Assembly (NCBI GenBank): GCA_903884065.1
Contig: CAISDL010000136.1
Span: 1-64,000, forward strand
DNA length: 64,000 nt
From: an uncultured Actinomycetes bacterium
GTDB taxonomy: Bacteria > Actinomycetota > Actinomycetes > Mycobacteriales > Mycobacteriaceae
Direction: 5' to 3'
A program made the translations under genes and the position numbers. Under the pieces are notes generated by a model, which was not told where the DNA came from, ran no database searches, and saw only the letters and a program-made list of their open reading frames with translations. Positions 8,091 through 19,536 of the stretch are shown piece by piece; position 1 is the first letter of the stretch; every line of letters starts with the position of its first letter.

Positions 8091-8705
8091 ATGACAACTA
8101 CGTACACGCACTCGGGTGACCACCCGACTCTGTTCCACCAGGTGTGGAAATCCACTGTTCTGTCCGGCGTTCTGGCGATTGCCCTCGGCGCGCTGGTGCT
8201 GGCGTGGCCCGGAAAGACCCTGCTGGTGGCGGCCGTGCTGTTCGGCATTTACCTGCTGGTCTCCGGTATCGCTCAGGTAGCCCTCGCCTTCGGACTGCAT
8301 TCCACGGCGGGCAGCAGAATTCTGCTGTTCATCAGCGGCGCTGCATCGTTAATCTTGGCTGTGTTGGCATTCCGCCACTTCGGCTCCGAGCCCGGCACGG
8401 CACTGCTTCTGCTGGCTATCTGGATCGGCATCGGGTTCATCTTCCGCGGCGTCGCGGCCACCGCGACGGCCTTCAGCGAGTATCGCGGGACCCCCGGGCG
8501 CGGATGGGGAGTATTTTTCGGCCTGGTCTCGATCCTCGCCGGAGTCATCGTCCTCGGTTACCCGTTCGACTCCCTGGTCACCCTGACCCTGGTCGTCGGC
8601 ATCTGGCTGATCGTGATCGGTGTCTTCGAGATCATCGCGGGCTTGCAGCTTCGCAAGACCGGCACCGAGGTCCGCTCCGCGGTCAACGAGGTACTCGGCC
8701 GCTGA
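8091..8705 (+). CDS. HdeD/DUF308-family membrane protein
   Basis: A 204-residue protein with six predicted membrane helices in three hairpins, starting VLSGVLAIALGALVLAWPGKTLL and ending in IWLIVIGVFEIIAGLQLR. The pattern of repeated helix pairs with AWPGKT and ILAGVIVLGYPFDS is that of the HdeD acid-resistance family, whose mechanism in Actinobacteria is unknown. By position it corresponds to Rv1624c, the membrane protein near cya in M. tuberculosis. Here it is followed by a perfect 19-bp inverted repeat and the DUF4190 gene rather than by cyd genes. Confidence 0.85.
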   Translation: MTTTYTHSGDHPTLFHQVWKSTVLSGVLAIALGALVLAWPGKTLLVAAVLFGIYLLVSGIAQVALAFGLHSTAGSRILLFISGAASLILAVLAFRHFGSEPGTALLLLAIWIGIGFIFRGVAATATAFSEYRGTPGRGWGVFFGLVSILAGVIVLGYPFDSLVTLTLVVGIWLIVIGVFEIIAGLQLRKTGTEVRSAVNEVLGR

Positions 8706-8712
8706 CAACCAC

Positions 8713-8762
8713 CCGACGGGCGCGGATTGCAGCTTCCACGCTGTGCAATCCGCGCCCGTCGG
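8713..8762. terminator. Strong stem-loop after the HdeD-like gene
   Basis: A perfect 19-bp inverted repeat (8713-8731 and 8744-8762) encloses a 12-nt loop, 8 bp after the stop codon. It is GC-rich and has no T-tract. Position and length of the stem make an intrinsic terminator most likely; being symmetrical, it could act in both directions. Confidence 0.7.
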
Positions 8763-8821
8763 CGTCACCGGCCCGGGTAACCTGACACTCGTCTCCGTCC
8801 CTACCAGGTGAAGCGGGAAAC

Positions 8822-9370
8822 ATGACTGAGCATCCGGAGTCTTCGGGCGGTTCCTTCACCCCGCCGGCCGCCCCACCGCCGCCGGCCGGTGCTCCACCGA
8901 ATCCCTACGCGTACCCGCCCGGGCCCCCGTCTGGCCCCTACGGAGGCGCTTACCCTCCTCCGCCCATGCCGTACGCGGACTACTACGGCGGCGCCCCAGC
9001 CGTCATGCGCAACGGCCTCGGCGTCGCCGCACTGATCACCGGCATCCTGGGGCTGTTCGGGTCATGCTCGGTGGTGTTCGGCGTTCTGCTCGGGATCACC
9101 GCGATCATCTTCGGACTCGTCGCACGCGGCCGGGTCAAACGGGGCCAGGCCAACAACGGCGGAATGGCGACGGCCGGCATCATCCTGGGCGTCCTGGCGA
9201 TCATCCTCAGCATCGTCTGGGTCATGTGGGTGTTCAAGGGTGCCGACGTCCCGCAGTTCTTCGACTGCCTCAATAACGCCGGGGACGACAGCGTGAAGTC
9301 GGACCTGTGCACCAGCGATTTCGAGGAGCGAGTGGCTGAACTGTTCGGGCAGCCGGCGCCGAGGAGCTGA
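8822..9370 (+). CDS. Proline-rich DUF4190 membrane protein
   Basis: A 182-residue protein. The first 60 residues are rich in Pro, Gly and Tyr (APPPPAGAPPNPYAYPPG), a disordered cytoplasmic segment. A DUF4190-type pair of membrane helices follows (GVAALITGILGLFGSCSVVFGVLLGITAIIFG and GIILGVLAIILSIVWVMWVF) joined by the conserved polar loop ARGRVKRGQANNGG. A 50-residue tail has two cysteines (FDCLNNAG, DLCTSDF) and is probably outside the membrane. Function is unknown; such proteins occur near cell-wall and division genes. RBS-like AAGCGGGAAA precedes the ATG. It converges on tesB with a 1-bp gap. Confidence 0.82.
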   Translation: MTEHPESSGGSFTPPAAPPPPAGAPPNPYAYPPGPPSGPYGGAYPPPPMPYADYYGGAPAVMRNGLGVAALITGILGLFGSCSVVFGVLLGITAIIFGLVARGRVKRGQANNGGMATAGIILGVLAIILSIVWVMWVFKGADVPQFFDCLNNAGDDSVKSDLCTSDFEERVAELFGQPAPRS

Positions 9371-9371
9371 T

Positions 9372-10244
9372 TCACTTCCCCGGGAAGTACTTGACGATGC
9401 CCTCCTGGACGACTGTCGCGACCACCTCACCGGCCGGGCTGAAGAAATGGCCCATTCCCAGTCCGCGGGACTCGGCGGCCACCGGAGACGCAGTGGAATA
9501 GAGCACCCATTCGCCGAAGTCGACCTGGCGGTGGAACCACACCGAATGGTTGATGGTGACGGCGAAAATCCGGTCCCATCCCCATGACAACCCATGGGTG
9601 GTGATGATCGAGTCCAGCACCGTGGTGTCGGACGAATACACCATCGCCGCGGTGTGCAGCACCGGGTCGTCGGGCATCTCACCCGCAGCGGTCATCCACA
9701 CCCGGTTGCGATCGAGTCGTTCGCCTTTGTCCCGCATCACCCACGCCGGGTCGTTGATATACCGCCACTCGATGGGCCGCATCGCGTTCGCAAAGTGGGG
9801 CACCACCTTCTCGTACCCGACGAGAACGTCATCGATACCCGGAAGATTATGCGGCTCAGGCACTTTCGGCGCAGGGAAGTTGTGCTCCAGACCGTGTCCG
9901 CCGGCCAGGTAGGACACCAGCGCAGTGGCGAGCAGCTTTCCGTTCTGCATGGCGTCGACACGGCGATTGGCGAACCGCCTCTCGTCGCGCAGTCGTACGA
10001 CGTGAAACTCGATGTCCTGGGTGGGATCGCCGCCGGCGATGAAGTGCACCGACAGGGCGCTGGGCGGCAGGTCATGGTCGAGGGTGCGACTTGCGGCGGT
10101 GAAGGCCTGGGCCATCAACTGACCACCGAAGGTCCGGACCGGATTCTTGCGGGGATGACGCCCGGAGAAAACATCGGCCGCCAGCGGAGTCAGTTCCAGA
10201 ATCGCCAGCAGTTCCTCGAAATCGGACATCTCCGAGGACTGCAC
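9372..10244 (-). CDS. tesB: Acyl-CoA thioesterase II (TesB type)
   Basis: A 290-residue double-hotdog thioesterase that hydrolyses acyl-CoA to free acid and CoA. First hotdog: GQLMAQAFTAASRTL and PPSALSVHFIAGGDPTQDIEFHV; second: VYSSDTTVLDSIITTHGL, then SVWFHRQVDFGEWVLYSTASP with the conserved Asp-Thr region and a closing GEVVATVVQEG. Length matches the family. GTG at 10244 was preferred because GGGAG lies 8 nt upstream; an ATG five codons later is the alternative. It lies 18 bp after pyk on the same strand, the same order as Rv1617-Rv1618 in M. tuberculosis. Confidence 0.93.
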   Translation of the reverse strand: MQSSEMSDFEELLAILELTPLAADVFSGRHPRKNPVRTFGGQLMAQAFTAASRTLDHDLPPSALSVHFIAGGDPTQDIEFHVVRLRDERRFANRRVDAMQNGKLLATALVSYLAGGHGLEHNFPAPKVPEPHNLPGIDDVLVGYEKVVPHFANAMRPIEWRYINDPAWVMRDKGERLDRNRVWMTAAGEMPDDPVLHTAAMVYSSDTTVLDSIITTHGLSWGWDRIFAVTINHSVWFHRQVDFGEWVLYSTASPVAAESRGLGMGHFFSPAGEVVATVVQEGIVKYFPGK

Positions 10245-10262
10245 GATTCCGACTCCCGTTCG

Positions 10263-11681
10263 CTAGTGGTCGTTCTCCCCGATCCGGTGGACGTGAATCA
10301 GATTGGTCGAGCCTACTGTGCCCGGCGGAGCGCCTGCGAGGATGACGACCAGGTCACCGCGCTGGAATCGGCCCATCTCCAGGAAGGCGTGGTCGACCTG
10401 GCGGATCATGTCGTCGGTGCTGTCCTTGTGCGACACGATGAACGTCTCGACTCCCCAGCTCAGCGCCAATTGGCTGCGCATCTCCGGGGCCGTGACGAAG
10501 GCCAGCAGCGGCAGATGGCTGTGCAGCCGCGCCACCCGGCGCACGGTATCGCCGGAGGAGGTGAACGCCACCAGGGCTTTGGCGTCGAGACGTTCACCGA
10601 TATCGCGGGCGGCGTAGGAGATCACGCCCCGCTTGGTGCGCGGAACGTGGATCAGCGGCGGCGGGTCATTGGAGCCCTCCTCGACGGCGCAGATGATCCG
10701 AGCCATCGTTCGCACCGCCTCCAGCGGATACTTGCCCACCGAGGTCTCACCGGACAGCATCACCGCATCGGCGCCGTCGAGCACCGCGTTGGCGACGTCG
10801 GAGGCCTCAGCCCGGGTCGGCCGGGAACTCTCGATCATCGATTCCAGCATCTGGGTCGCCACGATCACCGGCTTCGCATTCTCCCGGGCGATCTGGATAG
10901 CCCGCTTCTGCACCAGCGGAACCTGCTCCAGCGGCAGTTCCACTCCGAGGTCTCCGCGGGCCACCATGATGGCATCGAAGGCGACCACGATCTCCTCGAG
11001 ATTGGCCACGGCTTCGGGTTTCTCCAGCTTCGCGATCACCGGCACCCGGCGACCCACGCGGTCCATCACTTCACGGACGAGTTCGACGTCCGCCGGCGAG
11101 CGCACGAATGACAGCGCGACCAGATCCACGCCCAGCTTGAGCGCGAACTCCAGGTCGGCAATGTCCTTCTCCGACATGGCCGGAACCGAGAATGCCATGC
11201 CGGGCATGGACAGTCCCTTGTTGTTGCTGACCGGCCCGCCTTCGGTCACGGTGCACACCACATCGTCGCCGTCGATGTGCTCGACGATCACCGCCACCTT
11301 GCCGTCGTCCACCAGCATCCGGTCCCCTGGCTTGGCGTCCTTCGAGAGCTGCTTGTAGGTGGTCGAGACGCGGTCGTGGGTGCCCTCGCAGTCCGCCACG
11401 GTGATACGGACGGTCTCGCCGTTGGCCCATTCGGTGGGCCCGTCCTTGAACCGGCCGAGCCGTATCTTGGGTCCCTGCAGGTCGGCGAGAATGCCGACCG
11501 CGCGGCCGGTTTCGTCGGCGGCCTTGCGGACCCGGGCGTAGGAGGCCTCGTGATCCTTGTAGTCGCCGTGGCTGAAGTTCATTCGGGCGACGTCCATTCC
11601 GGCCTCGACCAAGGCTTTCACCATGTCGTCGCTGTCGGTGGCCGGGCCGAGAGTACAGACGATCTTTGCGCGCCGCGTCAC
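10263..11681 (-). CDS. pyk: Pyruvate kinase
   Basis: A 472-residue enzyme, the final step of glycolysis: phosphoenolpyruvate and ADP to pyruvate and ATP. GTG at 11681 gives TRRAKIVCTLGPATDS, the standard start, with the same length as M. tuberculosis PykA; the longer frame upstream has no family similarity. Visible motifs: MNFSHGDYKDHE, DLQGPKIRLGRF, the catalytic region VIAKLEKPEAVANL, the MVARGDLGVELP loop and MLSGETSVGKYP. The C-terminal regulatory domain ends PPGTVGSTNLIHVHRIGE. tesB follows at 18 bp and the DUF2752 gene lies upstream. Confidence 0.97.
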   Translation of the reverse strand: MTRRAKIVCTLGPATDSDDMVKALVEAGMDVARMNFSHGDYKDHEASYARVRKAADETGRAVGILADLQGPKIRLGRFKDGPTEWANGETVRITVADCEGTHDRVSTTYKQLSKDAKPGDRMLVDDGKVAVIVEHIDGDDVVCTVTEGGPVSNNKGLSMPGMAFSVPAMSEKDIADLEFALKLGVDLVALSFVRSPADVELVREVMDRVGRRVPVIAKLEKPEAVANLEEIVVAFDAIMVARGDLGVELPLEQVPLVQKRAIQIARENAKPVIVATQMLESMIESSRPTRAEASDVANAVLDGADAVMLSGETSVGKYPLEAVRTMARIICAVEEGSNDPPPLIHVPRTKRGVISYAARDIGERLDAKALVAFTSSGDTVRRVARLHSHLPLLAFVTAPEMRSQLALSWGVETFIVSHKDSTDDMIRQVDHAFLEMGRFQRGDLVVILAGAPPGTVGSTNLIHVHRIGENDH

Positions 11682-11710
11682 GACGCCTGAGCATAGTCCG
11701 GAAGGTGCGC

Positions 11711-12133
11711 CTAGGAACCGATCATTGTGGGAACCAGCGGAAACCCGGGCAGATTCCGAACGATGGTCCACACCACTGCGAGCACCGCGACGACGGTGAG
11801 GACCACCGGAGTGAAGGCCCGCTGTCCGCGGCGAACCCGCCAGAGCGTCCACAACGCCAGCAGTGGCAGGCCGACCAGGAAAAAGACGTTGTCCACCGCA
11901 GCAGCCGACAGATCACCGTGCAGAAGGTCGTAGGTCATCCGCAGTCCGCCGCAGCCAGGGCAGTTCCAGCCGGTGAGGGCTTTGAACATGCATGGCGGAA
12001 ACAACGATCCGGACCGATGCGGATCCACCAGACCCACGTAGGTCAACGCCGCCGCGGCCGCCAGCCCGGATCCCAGTCCGGCGTACAGGCGTACCCGGGC
12101 GGATTCAGCTCGCTCGGTCACGCTCTCCAGCAT
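11711..12133 (-). CDS. DUF2752 membrane protein
   Basis: A 140-residue protein with about four membrane helices. The DUF2752 signature is clear: PCMFKALTGWNCPGCGGLRMTYDLLHGD, with two cysteines in CPGCG next to an arginine, at the end of the first helix pair. ATG at 12133 was chosen over a TTG four codons upstream, leaving an 8-bp gap to lgt. The function is unknown; some relatives lie near respiratory or lipid genes and the cysteine pair may bind metal or form a disulfide. It matches Rv1616 in position, between lgt and pyk. Confidence 0.85.
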   Translation of the reverse strand: MLESVTERAESARVRLYAGLGSGLAAAAALTYVGLVDPHRSGSLFPPCMFKALTGWNCPGCGGLRMTYDLLHGDLSAAAVDNVFFLVGLPLLALWTLWRVRRGQRAFTPVVLTVVAVLAVVWTIVRNLPGFPLVPTMIGS

Positions 12134-12141
12134 GCCAGCGC

Positions 12142-13793
<1,652 letters not shown>

Positions 13794-13797
<4 letters not shown>

Positions 13798-14606
13798 GGA
13801 GCAGGCACTTTCTCTCGAACCCCGACAGCAAGTTCCTCGGTCAGAGTGCGGACCGCGGCGACCCCGTCATCGGCGAGTGCCGACACCAGGGCAGAACCGA
13901 CGATAACCCCGTCGGCGAAGTGTGCGATCTCGGCAGCCTGCGCGCGCGAGCGCACGCCCAAGCCGACCCCGACCGGGATGTCGGAGATTTCCTTGACGCG
14001 GCGTACCAGGTCCGGTGCGGCCTGTGACACCACATCGCGGGCCCCGGTCACACCCATGGTCGAGGCGGCGTAAACGAAGCCGCGGGACGCCTCGACCGTG
14101 CGGGCGAGCCGTTCGGGGGTCGACGACGGCGCCACCAGGAAGATGCGGTCGAGGTCGTGGGCGTCAGCGGCAGCCAACCACGCCTCGGCCTCGTCCGGGA
14201 TCAGGTCGGGGGTGATCATGCCCAGGCCGCCGGCGGCTGCCAGATCCCGGGCGAACGCGTCAACGCCGTAGTGCAACACCGGATTCCAGTAACTCATCAC
14301 CACAGCGTTCCCGCCGGCGGCGCTGATGGCCTCCACCGCGCGGAGGGCGTCGCTCACCCGGACACCGCCCTGCAGCGCCGATTCCGTCGCGTCCGCGATC
14401 ACCGGACCGTCCATACCGGGGTCGGAATAGGGCACGCCGACCTCGATGATGTCGCAATCCCGGCTCATCGCCACCATCGCGTCGATCGAGGTCGCCACGT
14501 CCGGGTAGCCGGTGGGCAGGTAGCCGATCAGGGCCGCGCGGCCCTCGGCCCGGCAGCGGTCGAAGACCGGTCCGAGTCGACCGGCCGGGCTGTGCGCGAC
14601 CGTCAT
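13794..14606 (-). CDS. trpA: Tryptophan synthase alpha subunit
   Basis: A 270-residue TIM barrel that splits indole-3-glycerol phosphate into indole and glyceraldehyde 3-phosphate; indole then tunnels to TrpB. Catalytic E55 and D62 are present in [17 protein letters not shown], with GYLPTGYPD before them and the phosphate-binding end [15 protein letters not shown] and GVIVGSALV. Length is standard. The start overlaps the trpB stop and the stop overlaps the lgt start, each by 4 bp, so it sits inside one long operon. Confidence 0.97.
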
Positions 14607-15919
14607 GACGCTCCCGGATCCTGTCCAGGACGACCAGCAGAGTCGAGCAGACCGAACCAGCGGGCGGCGGTTTCGACGTCCTTGTCACCACGCCCTGAGA
14701 GGTTCACCAGGATGATCGCCTCGGGCCCCAATTCTGCCGCCAGGTCGATCGCACCGGCGATCGCGTGCGCGGACTCGATTGCGGGGATGATGCCCTCCAG
14801 TCGGCACAGCAACCGGAAGGCCTCCATGGCCTGCGCGTCGGTGATCGGGCGGTATTCGGCCCGGCCGGAGTCCTTGAGGAAGGCGTGCTCCGGCCCGACG
14901 CCCGGGTAGTCCAAGCCGGCCGAGATGGAATGGGATTCGATGGTCTGACCGTCGCGGTTCTGCATCACGTAGGAGTAGGAACCCTGGAATGCCCCGGGTG
15001 TGCCCCCGGCGAAAGTCGCGGCGTGCCGACCCGTCTCGACGCCGTCGCCGCCGGCCTCGTAGCCGATCAACCGCACGCCAGGATCGTCGATGAACGGGTG
15101 GAAGATGCCGATCGCGTTCGACCCGCCGCCGATACAGGCGGTCACCGCGTCCGGCAGTCGGCCGACCTGAGCCAGCATCTGAGCGCGCGACTCCAAACCG
15201 ACCACTCGCTGGAAATCGCGCACCATCATGGGGAACGGATGAGGACCGGCGGCCGTACCGAAGCAGTAGTAGGTGTCATCCGCGTGCGCCACCCAGTCCC
15301 GGAAGGCCTCGTTGACAGCGTCCTTCAGCGTCTTCGAACCAGACTGCACCGCAACGACTTCGGCGCCCAGCAGCCGCATCCGCGCGACGTTGAGGGCCTG
15401 CCGGGCGGTGTCCACCGCGCCCATGTAGACCACGCACTCCAGTCCCAGCAGCGCGCAGGCGGTGGCGGTGGCGACGCCGTGCTGGCCGGCTCCGGTCTCG
15501 GCGATGACCCGGGTCTTGCCCATCTGGCGGGCCAGCAGGGCCTGCCCGAGGACGTTGTTGATCTTGTGCGAGCCGGTGTGGTTGAGGTCTTCGCGCTTGA
15601 GGAAGATCCGCGCTCCCCCGGCGTGCTCGCTCAGCCGCGACGCCTCATACAGCGGTGAGGGCCGCCCCGCGTAGTGGGTCTGCAACCGGTCGAGTTCGTC
15701 GAGGAAGGTCTGATCCGCGCGAGCCTTCTCGTAGGCGGCGGTGACTTCCTCGATGACCGCCATCAGCGCCTCGGGGATGAAACGTCCCCCGAACACCCCG
15801 AAGTGGCCGCGAGCATCCGGGTCGTGGATCGTCGGCTCGGCGACCGCCGCGCTGGCCCGCGGCAATTCGGCATCAGCCGCGCTGGCCCGCGGAAGGGAGG
15901 GAATGGAGGTATCAGCCAT
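14603..15919 (-). CDS. trpB: Tryptophan synthase beta subunit
   Basis: A 438-residue PLP enzyme joining indole and serine to make tryptophan. The PLP lysine is K119 in [25 protein letters not shown] and GGGSNAIG (phosphate grip) are present, as is the C-terminal SGRGDKD. The first 30 residues carry an imperfect 10-residue duplication ([10 protein letters not shown] then PRASAAVAE) from a 30-bp DNA repeat (15846-15892), so the N-terminus is longer and looser than usual. Pairs with TrpA; trpC lies 21 bp upstream. Confidence 0.97.
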   Translation of the reverse strand: MADTSIPSLPRASAADAELPRASAAVAEPTIHDPDARGHFGVFGGRFIPEALMAVIEEVTAAYEKARADQTFLDELDRLQTHYAGRPSPLYEASRLSEHAGGARIFLKREDLNHTGSHKINNVLGQALLARQMGKTRVIAETGAGQHGVATATACALLGLECVVYMGAVDTARQALNVARMRLLGAEVVAVQSGSKTLKDAVNEAFRDWVAHADDTYYCFGTAAGPHPFPMMVRDFQRVVGLESRAQMLAQVGRLPDAVTACIGGGSNAIGIFHPFIDDPGVRLIGYEAGGDGVETGRHAATFAGGTPGAFQGSYSYVMQNRDGQTIESHSISAGLDYPGVGPEHAFLKDSGRAEYRPITDAQAMEAFRLLCRLEGIIPAIESAHAIAGAIDLAAELGPEAIILVNLSGRGDKDVETAARWFGLLDSAGRPGQDPGAS

Positions 15920-15940
15920 GTCGGATCTGACGCTCGCGAG

Positions 15941-16759
15941 TCAGCGGACCGGTTTCGGACAGGACGGGTGCGCCCCTGCAGTCACCAGATCGGACACCGC
16001 CGTGCGGGGATCGCCGCTGGTCACCAGGCCTTCGCCGACCAGCACGGCATCCGCCCCGGCACCGGCGTAGGCCAGCAGATCCGCGGGTCCGCGCACCCCC
16101 GACTCGGCGATCCGGATGATCTTGGACGGCAACCCCGGGGCGATCCTGCCGAAGCAGTCCCGGTCGACCGTGAGGGTTTTCAGATCCCGGGCGTTGACGC
16201 CGATGACCGAGGCGCCGGCCTGCAGGGCGCGGTCGGCCTCCTCCTCGGTGTGCACCTCCACCAGTGCCGTCATACCCAGGGACTCCGTGCGGTCGAGCAT
16301 CGAGACCAGGGCGGGCTGCTCGAGGGCCGCCACGATGAGCAACAGCATGTCGGCGCCGTGGGCGCGGGCTTCGTGAATCTGGTACGGCCGAATGATGAAG
16401 TCCTTGCGCAGCACCGGGATCGTGACGGCGGCCCGGACTGCGTCCAGGTCGGCGAGTGATCCGTTGAACCGGCGCTCCTCGGTGAGCACGCTGATCACCC
16501 GGGCACCACCGTTCTGGTAGGCCCGCGCCAGTTCGGCGGGGTCGGCGATCGGGGCGAGTTGTCCTCGCGACGGGCTGGCCCGCTTCACTTCGGCGATGAC
16601 GGCGATTCCGGGGGCGCGCAAGGCTGCCATCACGTCGCGCGGCGGCGGCGCGGAGGCGGCTGCGGCCTTCACCTCGGCCAGGCTGACCAGCGCCTCGCGC
16701 GCGGCAACGTCAGCGCGAACTCCCTCGAGAATGGAGTCGAGAACGGTTGCCGAACTCAT
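15941..16759 (-). CDS. trpC: Indole-3-glycerol-phosphate synthase
   Basis: A 272-residue TIM barrel closing the indole ring of CdRP in tryptophan synthesis. Motifs: [13 protein letters not shown] with the catalytic lysine, [40 protein letters not shown] and [12 protein letters not shown] at 16759 ([17 protein letters not shown]) was chosen because it aligns with M. tuberculosis TrpC; the frame is open 28 codons upstream without family similarity. An 80-bp gap separates it from the membrane-protein gene, the only sizeable gap in the trp cluster. Confidence 0.97.
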   Translation of the reverse strand: MSSATVLDSILEGVRADVAAREALVSLAEVKAAAASAPPPRDVMAALRAPGIAVIAEVKRASPSRGQLAPIADPAELARAYQNGGARVISVLTEERRFNGSLADLDAVRAAVTIPVLRKDFIIRPYQIHEARAHGADMLLLIVAALEQPALVSMLDRTESLGMTALVEVHTEEEADRALQAGASVIGVNARDLKTLTVDRDCFGRIAPGLPSKIIRIAESGVRGPADLLAYAGAGADAVLVGEGLVTSGDPRTAVSDLVTAGAHPSCPKPVR

Positions 16760-16839
16760 GACTTCGGGATCCCCTCCGGCAGTGCCTGACGATGACGCTG
16801 GTGTCTGGGAAAGGGTAGCCGTCCGGTAGCTGGCATCCA

Positions 16840-17421
16840 TCACCGACCCTCTTTCTCAGAGCGGGTGTCGGTCGGGTCGCGGCCCTCGTCGAGCGCGTCC
16901 CACATGCTGCGGTCGGACGCGCCGTTGCTCACGACTCCGGCCGTCCCGGCCACTGCGTACTTGGTGACCTGATGGCCGGCGGACACCGCGCTGCGCATCA
17001 GCAGCACCGCGGCCAGCAGCACAGCCAGCGCAGCGACCAGGGTGACCACCGCGCCGGTCGGATGGCGTTCACTGGACACCAGCGTCGCCACACCGACTCC
17101 GGCGAGTTCGGCGCCCCGGGGCCCGACGTCGGGCGTCACCATCAGGGTGATCCCCAGGTAGCCCAACGCGAACGAGACCACCGCCAACAGCACCGCCACC
17201 GCCCGCAACAGCCAGCCCCGGACCGCAAGGCCGGCCAGGGCAGCCGCGAACAGCAGCACCGCCAGTGGCAGCAGCGCGGTCGACCAGGCCGCACCGTTGA
17301 GGCTGACGGTCTTCGGCGGACCGAGGCCGTCGAAGGAGCCCACCGACACCCACGGGAGCCGGGATGCCACCCACAAGGCGAGCGCGGAGGCCACCAACAG
17401 CAGTTGGGCGACCCGGATCAC
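16840..17421 (-). CDS. Trp-operon-associated membrane protein (Rv1610 family)
   Basis: A 193-residue protein with four membrane helices, located between trpE and trpC as in M. tuberculosis (Rv1610) and many Actinobacteria. The first helix is [23 protein letters not shown], followed by an extracytoplasmic loop with [18 protein letters not shown], two central helices and a last helix [18 protein letters not shown]; the C-terminus is polar ([16 protein letters not shown]). GTG at 17421 overlaps the trpE stop by 4 bp and so was chosen. The role is unknown; the constant position suggests a link to tryptophan or anthranilate handling. Confidence 0.85.
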   Translation of the reverse strand: MIRVAQLLLVASALALWVASRLPWVSVGSFDGLGPPKTVSLNGAAWSTALLPLAVLLFAAALAGLAVRGWLLRAVAVLLAVVSFALGYLGITLMVTPDVGPRGAELAGVGVATLVSSERHPTGAVVTLVAALAVLLAAVLLMRSAVSAGHQVTKYAVAGTAGVVSNGASDRSMWDALDEGRDPTDTRSEKEGR

Positions 17422-18926
17422 GGGGCGCCCAGTGTCTCGGCGGCCGCGATGGCACTCAGCACGGCTTTGGCCTTGTTGGCGGCCTCGTTGTATTCGTAGG
17501 GCCCGTTGGAGTCGGCCACCACGCCACCGCCGGCCTGGACGTAGGCGATGCCGGCGCGCATCAGCGCGGTGCGGATGGCGATCGCGAAGTCGGCATTGCC
17601 GGCGAAGTCCAGATAGCCCACCACGCCGCCGTAGAGGCCGCGACGGGTCATCTCCACCTCCTCGATGAGCTCCATCGCGCGCACCTTGGGCGCACCGGAG
17701 AGGGTGCCGGCCGGGAAACACGCCGTCACCGCATCCAAAGCGCTGCGCCCCTCGGCCAGGTGGCCGGTGACCGTCGACACCAGGTGCATGACGTGGCTGT
17801 AGCGCTCGATGTGGCTGTAGTCCTCGACCCGCACGGTCCCCGGGACGCAGACCCGGCCGAGGTCGTTGCGGCCGAGGTCGACCAGCATCAGATGCTCGGC
17901 ACGTTCCTTCTCGTCGCAGAGCAGGTCCTTCTCCAGCAGCTGGTCCTCCTCCTCGGTACGCCCGCGCCACCGGGTCCCGGCGATGGGGTGGGTGGTGGCC
18001 CACCCGTCCTGCACGGTGACCAAGGCCTCGGGGCTGGATCCGACGATCGAAAATGCTGTTCCCCCAACGTCATCGGGGATTTGCATCAGGTACATGTACG
18101 GGCTCGGGTTGGACACCCGCAGCATCCGGTAGACGTCGATGGGATCGGCCGCGGTGTCTATCTCGAAACGCTGCGAGGGCACCACCTGAAAGGCCTCGCC
18201 GGCCTCGATCTCGGAGACCAGGCGCTCCACCACGGCGCTGTAGTCCTCCAGCGTGCGCTGGGCGCGCGGCCGCGGCTCCGGCCGGGCGAACGTGGCCACG
18301 CTGGATCCCAGCGGTTGGCCGAGTGCGCGGGTCATGACGTCCAGCCGCGAGACCGCCGCGTCGTACGCCTCGTCGACCCGCTCGTCGTGGCCGTCCCAAT
18401 TGACGGCGTTGGCGATCAGGGTGATGGTGCCCTCGTGGTGGTCGACCGCCGCAAGGTCGGTGGCCAGCAGCAGCAGCATGTCCGGCAGGCCGAGGTCGTC
18501 GACGGCCAGTTCGGGCAACCGCTCCAGACGCCGGACGAAGTCGTAGGCGAAGTAGCCGACCAGGCCACTGGACAGCGGCGGCATGCCCGCGAGCGGGCCC
18601 GTGGACAGCAGGTCCATGGTGGCGCGCAGCGCCTCCAACGGGTCGCCACCACTGGGTGCGCCCTGCGGGGTGGACCCCAGCCAGACGGCCTGCCCGTCGC
18701 GCACGGTCAACGCCGCGGGCGCCCCGGCGCCGATGAACGACCATCGCGACCACGAGCGGCCGTTCTCGGCGGATTCGAGCAGGAAGGTTCCCGGGCGGTT
18801 GTCGGCCAGCTTGCGGTACGCCGAGAGCGGGGTCTCGCTGTCGGCGAGCACCTTGCGGGTCACCGGGACCACCCGGTGCTCGGCGGCCAGCGCGCGGAAC
18901 TCGGCGCGGGTGGTCGTGGACTGCAC
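17418..18926 (-). CDS. trpE: Anthranilate synthase component I
   Basis: A 502-residue enzyme converting chorismate to anthranilate with ammonia supplied by a TrpG partner encoded elsewhere. The feedback-binding LLES motif is present ([20 protein letters not shown]). The chorismate site shows [53 protein letters not shown] and [15 protein letters not shown] at 18926 was chosen because a GGGAGGA ribosome site lies 8 nt upstream and the following residues align with M. tuberculosis TrpE. It heads the trpE-membrane protein-trpC-trpB-trpA-lgt run. No leader peptide rich in Trp codons is visible in the 66-bp gap to bcp. Confidence 0.97.
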   Translation of the reverse strand: MQSTTTRAEFRALAAEHRVVPVTRKVLADSETPLSAYRKLADNRPGTFLLESAENGRSWSRWSFIGAGAPAALTVRDGQAVWLGSTPQGAPSGGDPLEALRATMDLLSTGPLAGMPPLSSGLVGYFAYDFVRRLERLPELAVDDLGLPDMLLLLATDLAAVDHHEGTITLIANAVNWDGHDERVDEAYDAAVSRLDVMTRALGQPLGSSVATFARPEPRPRAQRTLEDYSAVVERLVSEIEAGEAFQVVPSQRFEIDTAADPIDVYRMLRVSNPSPYMYLMQIPDDVGGTAFSIVGSSPEALVTVQDGWATTHPIAGTRWRGRTEEEDQLLEKDLLCDEKERAEHLMLVDLGRNDLGRVCVPGTVRVEDYSHIERYSHVMHLVSTVTGHLAEGRSALDAVTACFPAGTLSGAPKVRAMELIEEVEMTRRGLYGGVVGYLDFAGNADFAIAIRTALMRAGIAYVQAGGGVVADSNGPYEYNEAANKAKAVLSAIAAAETLGAP

Positions 18927-18979
18927 GCGCTCTATCCTCCCAGACCTGTTCGGCACTCCCGACCGCCGTTCGGCTGGAC

Positions 18980-18985
18980 TAGGTT
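18980..18985 (+). promoter_or_regulatory. Putative -10 box of bcp
   Basis: TAGGTT ends 7 nt before the bcp ATG at 18993, suggesting a leaderless transcript. The gap to the divergent trpE start is only 66 bp, so both promoters share it. Confidence 0.4.
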
Positions 18986-18992
18986 GGCAGGC

Positions 18993-19466
18993 ATGACCCA
19001 GATCAATCGGGGCGACCGTGCACCGGACTTCGACCTGCCCGACCAGACCGGCACGACACGCTCGCTGTCCAGCCTGCTCGCCGACGGCCCGATCGTCTTG
19101 TTCTTCTACCCGGCGGCGATGACGCCCGGGTGCACCAGGGAGGCCTGCCACTTCCGCGATCTGGCAAGTGAGTTCTCCGCACTCGGCGCCACCCGGGTCG
19201 GCATCAGTACCGACGCCGTCGACAAGCAGGCCCGCTTCGCCGACTCCCAGCGCTTCGACTATCCCCTGCTTTCCGACGAAGGCGGGTCGGTAGCCGAAAG
19301 CTACGGCGTCAAGCGCGGACTACTCGGCAAATTCCTGCCGGTCAAGCGGACCACGTTCGTGATCGGCACCGACCGCACGGTGCTGGAGGTGATCTCCAGC
19401 GAGGTCAACATGGACACCCACGCCGACAAGGCGCTGGAGGTCTTGCGGACCCACTCCTCGGCCTAA
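18993..19466 (+). CDS. bcp: Bacterioferritin-comigratory-type peroxiredoxin
   Basis: A 157-residue thiol peroxidase of the AhpC/TSA-BCP family reducing hydroperoxides. The active site is [14 protein letters not shown], with the peroxidatic cysteine and a second cysteine five residues later, the atypical 2-Cys pattern of many Bcp proteins. [12 protein letters not shown] and [16 protein letters not shown] complete the thioredoxin fold. It corresponds to Rv1608c (bcpB), divergent from trpE as in M. tuberculosis. It converges on hisI. Confidence 0.93.
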   Translation: MTQINRGDRAPDFDLPDQTGTTRSLSSLLADGPIVLFFYPAAMTPGCTREACHFRDLASEFSALGATRVGISTDAVDKQARFADSQRFDYPLLSDEGGSVAESYGVKRGLLGKFLPVKRTTFVIGTDRTVLEVISSEVNMDTHADKALEVLRTHSSA

Positions 19467-19475
19467 CAAGGCTCG

Positions 19476-19533
19476 TCGAGCGTCGCCCCAGCGCGCATTT
19501 CGCCGCCAACCGTCGCACGTGAGCGACGCTCGA
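19476..19533. terminator. Inverted repeat between convergent bcp and hisI
   Basis: Arms TCGAGCGTCGC (19476-19486) and GCGACGCTCGA (19523-19533) are perfect over 11 bp and enclose 36 nt in the 70-bp gap between two converging genes. No T-tract. A two-way terminator is the likely role. Confidence 0.5.
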
Positions 19534-19536
19534 GGG

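Noticed and set aside
18927..18992. Trp attenuator or leader peptide before trpE
   Set aside because: The gap is 66 bp, holds no short ORF with Trp codons and no alternative hairpins were seen.
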